Source of the DNA: Prorocentrum cordatum
Taxonomy: Eukaryota > Sar > Dinophyceae > Prorocentrales > Prorocentraceae
Direction of reading: 5' to 3'
Length of the DNA: 61,385 bases
NCBI GenBank assembly: GCA_963575745.1
Contig: CAUYUJ010002070.1
Coordinates: 32,501 to 93,885, forward strand
Shown piece after piece: positions 9,682 to 19,899 of the stretch. The stretch's first letter is position 1, and the number at the start of each line of letters is the position of its first letter. The position numbers were made by a program, and so were the translations under genes. A model generated the notes under the pieces. That model searched no databases and was not told the origin of the DNA. It saw nothing but the letters and a program-made list of their open reading frames with translations.

Positions 9682-11349
9682 TCACGGCCCCGACCCGGCG
9701 CGGGCGGAGGCAGGCTTTTGCGCGCGAGCCGTTCTGACGGCTGAAGGGGCCCCACCCCTACGGGGGCTCGCGCGCGCCCTGCCAGGGCGGCGCTCAGCGC
9801 TGCGCCGGGCGCGGCGGCGTCCGTGCCTTCCTCGTGTCCTTTTTCTTCCAATCGCTGCCCCACGAGCGCTCGCGCTTCTGGCCCTTCGGCCAATCGCTGC
9901 CCCAGGAGCCGCTGCTCCAGCTCTGCGCGGCGCGCCACGGCTGGCTGGCGCCGCCCGCCCCGCGCGCCTTCTCGGGAGCGCGGGCCGCCGGTGCCTGCAC
10001 GCGCGGAAACGGCGGAGAAAAGTGGCAGAAGCGAATCCGCGCGGCGCGACGCTCGCCGTCGCGTGGGCGGCGCCGTCTTCTTTGTCGCAAGCATCCCGCG
10101 CCAGCTGTAGGGCGCGCGGGTCGACCCGCAGGATCGTCTTCCCCAGCTTGAAATCTGGGCCCCCCGAGCGTAGCTGCTCGGCCCATAGCTGCCACGCGCC
10201 GGCACAGACGCAGAGCGCCGCGCAAGCACGAACGCAGGGGCGCGCCTTCCGCGCCTCCTCGTCGCACACGATACCGAGGTGCACGCGGCGCTTCGAGGCC
10301 GCCGCCTGCGCGGCAACGCGCGGCGAACAGAGAGCGACGAGAAATCGCGCGCGTGCAGCCTGAACCGCCACCTTCAAGCAGTTGTCGCGATGCGCCTGCA
10401 CCTCAGCCCACGTGAGCTGGCCCGTGGCGACCAGCGCGACCATGTACCTGCCGCGCGCGGCGCGAAACAGGCAGGCGCGCGGGGGGGGCGCGCGACGGGC
10501 AGGTGGCGCCGGTTCCAAGCCAGTTGCCACTGGCAGAGGGGTAAGTAGGCCTTCTCCTCGGGCCCTTTCTCCACCGCCGCCACTTCCTGCGGGGCGAGCG
10601 CCCGCGCGCGGGCCAGGCAACGCGCGCGCGGCACGAGCCTTGGCGAGGTCACGAATGTCCTTGCTGGCGCCGGACGATCCGTCAGCCTCCTCTTCGAAAT
10701 CGCGAGGGCCCGAGCGGGCCCACTCGGGCACCCACTTGCGGATGTCCGAGTACAGGAAGACGCGCGCTTCCTCGCTGGATTCCATCTTCTGCCGCTTCAA
10801 GACTTCCGCGTTCAACGCGTCAAGCATGTCGGAGCTACCGGCGCACGGGACCAGACGCGAGAACCAGCGCGCGCGCGTGCGCGAGCGCGCCTGGGCCAGA
10901 ACTCTCGCGGGAGGTTGGCCAGCGACGCCTTGCCGAGGAGAGGGCCCAAGAGTGCGCGGGCCGGCTTTTCCTGCGAACGCGCCGCGCGGGGCCACGCGAG
11001 CCCGAGATCGCGTCGAGATCGCTTGCGCCTCGCTGGTGCCCGTCTTGAGCGCGGCCAAGAGGGCGGCCGCGTTCTCCGCCGCCGAGGGCGCTGGGCGGGC
11101 GGCCGCCGCCGAGCCCCCAGCCACCGGCGCCGGCGCGCTCGCCGCGGCGATCCCCGCGCGCACGAGGCGCTTCTGCGCGGCGTCGAGCTCCTTGTCGGCA
11201 AAAGAGAAGTCCTCGAATGCCGCGCCCTCTAAATGGGCGATCGTCGCCACACCTTGGCCCTTGAGCGCGGTCACCGCGGCTTCGAGCCAACCTGCCTCGT
11301 GCGCCGACGCGCCGTCCAAGGCGCCAAGAAAACTGCCGAGGTCGCCCAT
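9682..11349 (-). CDS. Gag-like ORF of the DIRS-like element
   Basis: First ORF after the leader. I take the ATG at 11349 (MGDLGSFLGALDG) because it opens a folded, SAM-like helical stretch (LEGAAFEDFSFADKELDAAQ, then KRLVRAGIAAA). A central part includes MESSEEARVFLYSDIRKWVP, LTWAEVQAHRDNCLKVAVQA and LWAEQLRSGGPDFKLGKTIL. The basic C terminus with two SWGSDW repeats (about 9800-9900) lies in a different frame, so a frameshift near 10000 is likely. I infer a nucleocapsid role from position and basic tail. I see no zinc knuckle. Confidence 0.6.
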   Translation of the reverse strand: MGDLGSFLGALDGASAHEAGWLEAAVTALKGQGVATIAHLEGAAFEDFSFADKELDAAQKRLVRAGIAAASAPAPVAGGSAAAARPAPSAAENAAALLAALKTGTSEAQAISTRSRARVAPRGAFAGKAGPRTLGPSPRQGVAGQPPARVLAQARSRTRARWFSRLVPCAGSSDMLDALNAEVLKRQKMESSEEARVFLYSDIRKWVPEWARSGPRDFEEEADGSSGASKDIRDLAKARAARALPGPRAGARPAGSGGGGERARGEGLLTPLPVATGLEPAPPARRAPPPRACLFRAARGRYMVALVATGQLTWAEVQAHRDNCLKVAVQAARARFLVALCSPRVAAQAAASKRRVHLGIVCDEEARKARPCVRACAALCVCAGAWQLWAEQLRSGGPDFKLGKTILRVDPRALQLARDACDKEDGAAHATASVAPRGFASATFLRRFRACRHRRPALPRRRAGRAAPASRGAPRRAGAAAPGAAIGRRARSASARGAAIGRKRTRGRHGRRRARRSAERRPGRARASPRRGGAPSAVRTARAQKPASARAGSGP

Positions 11350-11449
11350 CGCGAAGAGCGGCGCCGCGCGGCGCGAGACAGCTTGGGCGCCCGAACTCGG
11401 CGAGCTGCCGGCGCGAGCGCGCACAGGACGGAGACTGCGCGGGACCCCA

Positions 11450-12240
11450 AGAGGTGGCGACCAGGCCTGCGCCCCTCACGAGAGGGGGAAGACCAGGGGC
11501 CTGCGCCCAACCCAAGAGAAGGCCCGGGAGCTCTCCCAAGAAGAAGCCAGAGCCCAGCCAGACGGGGTCTTGGGGCCTGCGCCCTACCCGACACAGGGAT
11601 CAACGGGATGCGCCCTCCCCCTTTGCACAAATGGTTCCTGGGGCCTGCGCCCTACCCAAGACAGGGATCTACGGGATGCGCCCTCCCCCTTTCGCACGAT
11701 TGGGCCCTGGGGCCTGCGCCCTACCCAAGACACGGTACCAGGGGCCAGCGCCCTCCCCCACACAGGACGAGGAGCCAGAAGCCAGCGCCCTGCCCGAGAC
11801 AAGGCCCGCGGGCCGACCCACGAGGAGAGCGGCGCCCAGCGAGACGGGGCCCAGGGGCTTGCGCCCTACCCAAGACAGGGATCAACGGGATGCGCCCTCC
11901 CCCTTTCGCACAGTCGGGTCCTGGGGCCTGCGCCCTACCCGACGCACTGGGATCAACGGGACGCGCCCTCCCCCTTTCGCACCACTGGGTCCTGGGGCCT
12001 GCGCCCTACCCAAGACAGGGATCTACGGGATGCGCCCTCCCCCCTTCGCACCATCGGGTCCTGGGGCCTGCGCCCTACCCAAGACAGGGATCATCGGGAT
12101 GCGCCCTCCCCCTCACGCACGATCGGGTCCTGGGGCCAGCGCCCGACCCAAAACACAAGGATCCTAAGGCCTGCGCCCTCCCCCGCACGAAACTTGGCCC
12201 TGGGGCCTGCGCCTTACCCGAGACCAGGAGCGCCCATGCC
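11450..12240. repeat. About 70-bp minisatellite in the DIRS leader
   Basis: About nine units with the core 'ctggggcctgcgccctaccc', 'gggat.aacgggatgcgccc' and 'tccccctttcgcac'. Unit starts lie near 11571, 11638, 11708, 11850, 11921, 11992, 12060, 12129 and 12199. The 11708 unit is longer and diverged. The array lies between repeat A1 and gag, so it is part of the mobile element. Confidence 0.85.
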
Positions 12241-12249
12241 GCGAGCCTG

Positions 12250-12995
12250 GCACACAGCCTGGCCGAAAGGCCAAGGCGACGCGAGCGAGGCCCACAGGGC
12301 CCGCGCCAGCGAGGGCCTGCGCCCAAGAGAGACGAGCCACCGGCAACACGACGAGGGAGCAGGCAGGCAAGCAGGCAACCGCCAGGCACGAAGGCAGAAG
12401 CAGCAAGGCAGGCGCCAAGCGGCAGGCGGCGGAAGGGAAAGCAAAGGGGGCACGCAGGGGCGACGGCGACGGGAAAAGCGAGGCAACGCGACGCCGAGCG
12501 AGCGAGCAAGCACGCCGACAAGCACAAGCCAGGACGACCCCACGCGAGGCAACAGCGACAGCCGAACGCGAGGGCGACAAGGCGACGACAAAGGCGGACG
12601 CGAAAAAGGACGCGGCGACGAGCAAACACAAGGGCGCGCAGGCGAGCGAAGAGCAGGGGCAGCCACGGCGCACGAGCAGGGCACGAGGGGCAACGAGCAC
12701 AAGCGAGCAGCGGGGGAGCGAACAGGCCACGAGGGACGAGCACGGAGGGCAGGCAAGCAGGAGAGAGCGAGAGAGAGACGAGGCGACCCGCGAGGAGAGG
12801 AGGAGAGGAGGAGCCCGCGAACGACGGCGGCGGCGCGCGCGCGCGCGGCGCGCCCCACGCTCAAATCCCGAGCGCGGGGCGCGGCCCAATTCCTGCCTGC
12901 GGCCAATCTGCGGGGCAGAGGGGGAGAGGAACCTGCGCGAGAGGGAGGGCGGCCCGCCGATGGAGCGGCGGCGGCGCGAGCGCGCGCGCGGCGCG
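12250..12995. other. DIRS leader, low-complexity purine/C-rich sequence without a gene
   Basis: Strongly biased toward 'ggcaagcaggcaacgcgac' words, with no stops for long stretches because of composition. No motif or domain is visible in any frame. Confidence 0.5.
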
Positions 12996-13001
12996 CGCGC
13001 A

Positions 13002-13170
<169 letters not shown>

Positions 13171-13175
13171 AAGAA

Positions 13176-13542
13176 GAGAAAGAACGCGCGCCAGGGAGGC
13201 ACCCGCCGCGCGCGCGCGCGGGGCGCGCGCGCGGCGCCTCCTCCAAATGCAAATCGCCTGCGAAGCGCACGCGCCGCGGGGGCAGCGACCCCCCCCCGCG
13301 GCGACGCAACCCCGGCGCTAGCAAATCACCTGCGAAGCGCACGCGCCGCGGGGCAGCGACCCCCCCCCCCGCGACGCGCAACCCTGGCGCGCGACGGCGC
13401 GATGGCCCGCGCCTGCGCAGCGAGGCCGCGGTCGCGTCGCACTGCCGCGCGCGCGACCTACGCGCAACCGTGGCCGATTTGTGCCCGCCCACAACGGTGA
13501 ACGTCCGCGTCTGCGAGCGGACTTGCCGCCGTGGGCCTACCA
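13176..13542 (-). repeat. DIRS split repeat A1 (5' end of element)
   Basis: 367 bp, matching 4465-4830 at an offset of 8711-8712. The right edge is CCA at 13540-13542 followed by flank 'taaaggctcc'. Element sequence ends exactly where similarity to the B1/A2 junction ends. Confidence 0.92.
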
Positions 13543-14900
13543 TAAAGGCTCCCAGGGAGCCCCGCGAAGCGCCAAAAAAAATTCTCTGAGGCCACCAGGA
13601 GGCCACCAGCAGGTTCAAAAACTGTTTCCACACGCCCCCGAAACGCCTCCCACGAGACCCCGTCCGCCTTCCGACCCGCAGCCCATGCACGGTTGGCGGG
13701 ATGTGCCGAAGGCTGGTCGATAATCGTTCAGCTGAAATTTGAACATATGCCCGCCGTTGGTACACGTGGGTTCTCGCCAATTCCCCGGTGCGCGCACGGC
13801 GAACACTGAAAATGTCAGCAGCTGAAATAACTGCTGCCTGTGCAGGCTGTGCCGCGATTGCCGTGGGCCCCGGGGGCATTGTTGGCGAGCGCGCGGCAGA
13901 ATGCCCAAGAAGGTCCCAGCACGCCCCACAGCTCGCTCCGAGACCCACACGACGGCTCCAAAACGTCATTTGAAAGATGCCAACCGAATGTACACGTGGG
14001 GCCTCGCCCGTTTCCCCGCTCCTTTTTTCGCACACCGAAGCGGCCCAAACAGAGCGCAAGAACAGTCCAAGACAGCCGAGGTGGCCCAAGGTAGCCCAAC
14101 GACGATCCAAGATGGCATCGAAACGGCACTCGACCTGCCCGAGACGGCCCAGGAATCAACCAGTGGTGCGTCGGAGGCATGATTTCCTGTTTCCTTAAGC
14201 GCACGTCAAAATCAGGTACCGTCCCGAATCAGATCGGCATGGCCTGAAACCTAGTCCAAGGGCGCTCCACTCTCGTCCCATCAGATCCTTCCCGCCTCCT
14301 GTCCCCTTCAACCACCCCCCCGACAAGTTTCTCCTGAGCATCATCCCGAACAAGTTTTGAGACGAGCGTAGGTCCTGCGACGAAGGCCCTGTCGCGACCT
14401 ACGTGAATCGAATAACTACGCCCGCAGACAACATCCCACCGTCCTTCTGGACGTCGGTGGGTTAGAGGAGCCCATCGTCCAACACCCTGCCTCCCCGTCG
14501 AAAAATAAGATTCCCCTGCTCCGTAATCATAGCCACCCACCCCCTCGACCGACGACCGACCAGAAGCAAAGAACCCCCCCAACCATCCCGGCCATCACAA
14601 TAATTACAAGACAACGTGCACTTTGCGACATAACCTGGATCATCTTCGGGCGTCCCGCCCTCAATGTGCATTGTTCTGTTACACGACAGCAGGGGGCATC
14701 ATATTACCCTGCGTGTACAGGCCTGCCATTCCACCAATGTGCACGTGGCGGCAACCTCCCCGACCCCTTGGGTTGTCCTCAGCGTGTGAGATGCTTACAC
14801 CTCCCCCTGACCCCTCCGCCCGGTCGATTTGAAGGGAGCGGGGTTCGCCCGGATCCCCCGAGCCCGGCCCCACCGCATTACGGAAGGATAGAGGCCCCCA
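13543..14900. other. Noncoding region, nothing recognised
   Basis: A weak internal repeat pairs 13760-13800 with 13988-14035 (both begin gtacacgtggg). Small ORFs on both strands (for example minus 14462-14671) match nothing I know. I see no gene. Confidence 0.4.
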
Positions 14901-15470
14901 CAACGAGCCCATAAGACCCAAGGGGCCCCCCGAAGAGTATCCAAGAGGGCCCCCAGTCGCCGACGGCTCCTCCAGGACGGCCAAGTAGCCTCCAGACGGC
15001 CCAAAACGACCCCAACACGCCTCAAAGAGCCCTCCAAAGAGGGCCCCACGAGCCAACACTCATTGATTCTCAATCCGCTTTTGAAAAAAATGATCGTTCT
15101 CACCCTTTCGGCTTCCCGAGGCTCAACGACGGCCCAAGAGGCTCCCAAGATCTCCCCAGTCGGCCCCAGAGGCATCCAAGAGGGCCCCTAACCAGGCAAA
15201 GAGAGCCCCCGCACGGCCCCAAAGACGGCCTCAGAGGCCTCCAGCATGCCCAAAAAAGCCCTAGACCGCGCCTCAACAGGGCTCAAGAGGGGCCCAAGAG
15301 GGGTAACTGAAACTGAGATTCCGAACCCTCCACCCGAAGAGGCCCCCGAGACCGACAGCAGGCGCCCAAGAACACCCCAAGAGGCCCCATAAGGCCCAAA
15401 AGAGCCCCCCAGAGGCTCCCAAACGGTCTCCAAAAGGCCTCCAAAACTCTCACCGTGGATTTCATCCCTC
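14901..15470. repeat. GC-rich repeat family G1, third array
   Basis: Same 'gcccaagaggctcccaaga' vocabulary as 627-1745, more diverged and without the long anchors. Confidence 0.6.
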
Positions 15471-15672
15471 TTCTGGGGGTCGGCGGAATGGCGTAAGTCT
15501 GTGGAATATATTCGTCACCGATACCATCGTCATAATGTTCGCCACCATGACTGTAATTGTGATCATAGTCCTCGAACCATCCCCCCATAGCATCAACACG
15601 ATAATCACCATCACGATCACCAGAACCATCACCATCACCACCATCAGTATCATCATCAGCATCATCATGTCG

Positions 15673-15722
<50 letters not shown>

Positions 15723-15952
15723 GTCATCATCAGCATCATCAGCATCACCATCATCCTCATCAGCATCATCAGCATTAGCTTCATCAGCATCATCTGACCA
15801 TCATCATCAGCATCAGCATCCGAATCAGCATCATCATCAGCAACAGTAACGTCAGCATCAGCATCAGCAGCAGCATTATCATCATCAGCATCAACATCAG
15901 CATCAGCATCAGAGCCATCGTCATCAGCAGCAGCTTCATCAGCATCATCATG

Positions 15953-16014
<62 letters not shown>

Positions 16015-16020
16015 GATCAG

Positions 16021-16056
<36 letters not shown>

Positions 16057-16167
16057 AAGCAGCAGCAGCAGCAACATCATCATCATCATCATCATCAGCG
16101 GCAGCATCGTCAGCATCATCATCATCATCATCATCATCAGCAGCATCATCATCAGCAGCATCATCAT

Positions 16168-16200
<33 letters not shown>

Positions 16201-16800
16201 CAGCAGCATCATCATCAGCATCATCATCAGTATTCTCATCCGCAGCCTCACCAGCATCATCATCCATCACCACCACCATCATCATCATCGCGATCATCCT
16301 CAAGCTCAGACGCAGCAACATCATCATCATCAGCATCATCAGCATCATCATCATCACAACCGCCACTGTCGCTATCATCTCTATCACCATCCCCCATGAT
16401 TCGTCATCAGCAGCAGCATCAGCATCATTATTACCCGCGCCTGTCGTCGAATCACTTGCGCGGAAATGGCGACCTATTACGCCGCATGCGGCCTAACGTC
16501 GTCATCATCAGCAGCAGCCGCATCATCATCATCAGCGGCAGCATCACTGTCATCACCATCATCATCGTCATCATCATCACCATCATCATCAGCATCATCA
16601 GCAGCATCATCATCAGCAGCATCATCAGCAGCGCCGTCGCTGTCGTCATGGTCATCGTTATCATCGTCATCGTCACCACCGAGGCCATTCTGAAGGTACC
16701 CAAATACCCTCGCCTCCCTCGCCCCTCCAGACACGATCAAGGCCTCCGCCTTCTCCTGCAGGTCCGGAGTCCTCCCTCCAGAATTGACCGAGGTATAGGC
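15471..16800. repeat. Triplet-array block T1: (CAT/TCA)n with conserved flanks
   Basis: The left flank ('atattcgtcaccgatacc', then 'catgttcgcc/aatgttcgcc' and 'gtgatca') and right flank ('gtcaccaccgaggcc', 'ggtaccc', 'ctcgcccct') resemble the flanks of 17550-18160. Between them are about 0.7 kb of CAT/TCA/GCA triplets (15600-16390), a short unique piece (16391-16500) and a second triplet run (16501-16680). ORFs here encode only Ile/Ser/His or Met/Asp/Leu homopolymers. Confidence 0.85.
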
Positions 16801-16815
16801 TGCAATTGATCTCTG

Positions 16816-16839
16816 TATGTATATATCTATATATAGATC

Positions 16840-16876
<37 letters not shown>

Positions 16877-16885
16877 CTGTCTCTC
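16816..16885. repeat. (TA)n-(TG)n compound microsatellite
   Basis: Alternating TA with short GATC-type interruptions passes into (TG)7 at about 16862-16876 and then (TC)n. Confidence 0.9.
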
Positions 16886-17013
16886 TTATTGGCAGTGAGC
16901 TCCACGTTTGTCTTCTGTCTCGCTGTTTGAGGTCCACGAGGGAGTCTCGGTGCGCGTTCCAAATAAATTCCATGTTGGGCGTCGTTCTCACCGACTTCGC
17001 TTCGGCGCAGCAT

Positions 17014-17350
17014 GCGCGATGTTTGGCACCGTAACGCGACGACACGCATGTCATGTGTAGCTCATCCCACTATTGTACTACGTGCGCTACACGTTTGGGG
17101 TGGGGGCGAGGGAGGGCTGATGTCAGACTTCCTTGCAGGGGCAGGGCAAAATGCTGAGAGAGCAGCAGGCCCAAGGAGCACCCCCCCCTTTATACAGGCA
17201 AGTCATTGAAAATTGAAAAAAGGGCGCTCGGAAGCGCCCGACAGGACTGCAGCGATGAGAAGCTCCGCGGATGCGCGTGCCATCAATAGCTCCGTCACAA
17301 CTTCTCGGAGGCAACTGTCCAAACAGACAAGCAACGAGAAGAAGCAGCTC
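17014..17350. repeat. Dispersed repeat R1, copy 2
   Basis: Aligned with 1-335 at an offset of about 17013 with scattered substitutions. The upstream sequence (16890-17013) probably belongs to the same repeat but lies outside the window for copy 1. Confidence 0.85.
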
Positions 17351-17552
17351 TGAACATGTCTGATCACAGGCAAGTCATTGAAGATTGAAATAGGGGCGCT
17401 CGGAAGCGCCCCACATGACTGCAGCCGAAACTCCGAGCTGCGCGTGCCATTAATAACTCCATCCCCGTTTCTCGGAGGCAACCGTCCTAGAGGAAGAGCG
17501 ACGAGAAGGAACAGCTCTGAACATGTTCTGACCCCAGGTGCAGATGCATCAT
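17194..17552. repeat. Tandem duplication inside R1 copy 2
   Basis: Unit 17199-17357 ('caggcaagtcattgaa...cagctctgaacatg') is repeated at 17369-17527. Copy 1 at the window start has only one such unit. Confidence 0.8.
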
Positions 17553-17950
17553 AGATATAGACAGTAGACAACAAATACCATAGTCAGCATGTTCGCCATG
17601 ATCATCGAAAGTGTGATCACAGTCATCGTAACATCCCTCGATACCATCAACAACAACACCACCACCATCATCATCAGCAGCAGCTGCAGCATCTTCATCA
17701 TCACCATCACCATTACAATCAGCATCACCCTCATGAACAAACACAACACCAGCATCATCATCAATATCATCAGCAGCAACAGCTGCAGCATCATCATCAT
17801 TACAATCATCATCACCATGATCAACAGCAACACCAGCATCATCATCAACATCAGCAGTAACATCATCTTCATCATCGAGATAAACAGCTGATTCGTCATC
17901 CTCATCACCACCATCATCATCATCATCATCACCATCACCATCACTATCAC

Positions 17951-17985
<35 letters not shown>

Positions 17986-18160
17986 GCAGCAGCATCTCCA
18001 TCATCACCATGACCACCATCATCAACGTCATCGCCGTCCTTGTCGTCATCGCAGTCATCGTTATCGTCGTCATCGTCACCACCAAGGCCTTCTCAGGGTA
18101 CCCTCCCGTCTCTCGCCCCTTCAGAGACTACCGAAGCCTCCGCGGTACCCCGCAAGGCTG
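17553..18160. repeat. Triplet-array block T2: (ATC/CAT)n with conserved flanks
   Basis: Shorter paralogue of block 15471-16800. It has the same left words (catgttcgcc, gtgatcacagtcat), an ATC/CAG triplet core at 17650-18075, and the same right words (gtcaccaccaaggcc, ggtaccc). Confidence 0.8.
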
Positions 18161-18206
18161 GCGGTTCCGTGGTCGCCGTCGCCACCCCGCGTAGTCCGTG
18201 CACGCT

Positions 18207-18351
18207 GGTATACTGGGCATCGCTCGGACGTCCATTCCCTGCGCTTTTGTTCGGTTTCGTGCGTGGCTTTTTCGCAAAATGATCAAGGATGCTCCTCGAT
18301 GATCCTCGCCGAAGGAACAATGCACACGTCCGAGCGATGCCAAGTATAACG
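18207..18351. repeat. Inverted repeat with about 25-bp arms
   Basis: Arm 18207-18231 (ending ggcatcgctcggacgt) is complementary to 18326-18351 (starting acgtccgagcgatgcc) with a single mismatch in the outer part. The loop is about 94 bp. It could be a small foldback element. No ORF. Confidence 0.7.
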
Positions 18352-18560
18352 CCCAGGGTGGTCGCTGCAGAGTGTGAAAAAAAGCGCTCGCAGACTTCCT
18401 GTGATGAGGCGAACAGAATGTCCAGGTTCGCCCTGCTGGCCCAGCGACTAGCTCATAAGCCGAACCGTCGAGGTCAAAAAACCTGACCTGCCCACAGTGG
18501 AGCAGAAGAGGTACTGCCGAACTGCCGCGCAGTGTTGTACGACCCAAATAAGGGGCTTAC

Positions 18561-18606
18561 ATGCGAACCCTACCCCTGCCCCCCACGATTTCCGAGGGGG
18601 AGGGTG
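18561..18606. repeat. Copy of the 45-bp inverted-repeat arm R2
   Basis: 'atgcgaaccctacccctgcc' followed by 'cccacgatttccgagggggaggg' matches both arms of the inverted repeat at 32224-32364. Here only one arm is present. Confidence 0.75.
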
Positions 18607-18814
18607 GGCGTCACGCGACCTGTCCCGAGGCTTCGGGAGCGTGGTTCGAAATCGAATCCTCCATCATGCTTCAAGGTAATCCGCTGACTTCACTCTGGAG
18701 CCCCCGTGGGGGTCTCTCGGGCTGTGTTGGAGCCCCCAATACTGAACAACGACACGGCGTCGCTCACAGAACAGCGCTTGTACTTAGAGGCTCTAACTTC
18801 GGTGTCAAAGGGAA

Positions 18815-19178
18815 CTGAGCCTGCGCGACGGTCCAGCAGCTGTGTCATCGCCGTCGCCGCCCCGTGGCCACCTCTTCGCCGCCTGTCGTCTGGGCCTGCG
18901 CGTCGGTCCAGCGGCTATGTCGTCACCGTCGCCACCCCGTCGCCGCGTCGTCGCCGCCTGCCGTCTGGGCCTGCGCGTTGGTCCAGCGGCTGTCGTCGCC
19001 GTCGCCGCCCCGTCGCCGCCCCGTCGCCGCCTCGTCGACGCCCGTCGTCTGGAACTGGGTGCCGGTCTGGCGGTTCCGTGGTCGCCGTCGCCACCCCGTC
19101 GCCGCGTCGTCGCCGCCTGTCGTATGGGCCTGTGCGTCAGTCTGGCGAGTGTGCGGTCGCCGCCACCACCACGTCGTA
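18815..19178. repeat. About 72-bp GC-rich minisatellite
   Basis: Five to six units with the core 'gtcgccgtcgccaccccgtc' and 'gtcgccgcctgtcgtctggg'. A related half unit lies at 18159-18200. ORFs through it are Arg/Ser/Pro-rich and unconserved. Confidence 0.8.
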
Positions 19179-19332
19179 GATTGCACAATGTTAGCCAGCG
19201 TGGACCCCAAACACTACGGATCTAGTAATATATGGTGCGCAATCGATGTGGAGCAATCTACGGTGTGCAGCAAATGTGATGCAATCTATGTTGTGCGATC
19301 TACGGTGTACTATATGTGTGTATATATATTTA

Positions 19333-19375
19333 CTAGAACCATCGCGCGCGCGCTTCGCGCGCGCTCAGGTTCTAG
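19333..19375. other. Perfect hairpin with GC-alternating stem
   Basis: Outer stem ctagaacc/ggttctag encloses a (GC)n stem and a TTCG-type loop. It is preceded by TA-rich sequence and by two short direct repeats of 'gcaatctatg' and 'atctacggtgt' (19250-19310). I cannot assign a role. It could be a terminator-like or foldback structure. Confidence 0.6.
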
Positions 19376-19539
19376 CAGGCCCCAGACCTTGACGAATTCA
19401 TTGCTTTACTGGAGTAATGTACCACAGTCCACGGCTGCCAATCTGCATTCCGAAAGGCCTTCGAGGAAAATGGTCATGTAGGGGGCGGAGGCTGTATGAA
19501 TCGGGTTCCCAGAAGGCCGTCTTGGGGAGCCTGTTGGGG

Positions 19540-19775
<236 letters not shown>

Positions 19776-19899
19776 TTCAAGAGGGCACTTGGGGCAACTT
19801 TGTGCGAAACGATCTGCGGAGGGCCGCGAGAAGGCGATCAATCATGTTCCCAATCAACTTCCCAGACAGCTCTCCTGTAGCATGATGGTACTTCGAAGC

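Noticed and set aside
11571-12240. CRISPR-like regular repeats
   Set aside because: Contiguous diverged minisatellite units without unique spacers, inside a eukaryotic retrotransposon leader.
15665-16399. Asp/Met/Ile-rich ORFs in block T1
   Set aside because: They are translations of CAT/ATC triplet repeats.
18640-18690. Possible tRNA B box (ggttcgaaatc)
   Set aside because: Flanking bases cannot form a T-arm, anticodon arm or acceptor stem on either strand.
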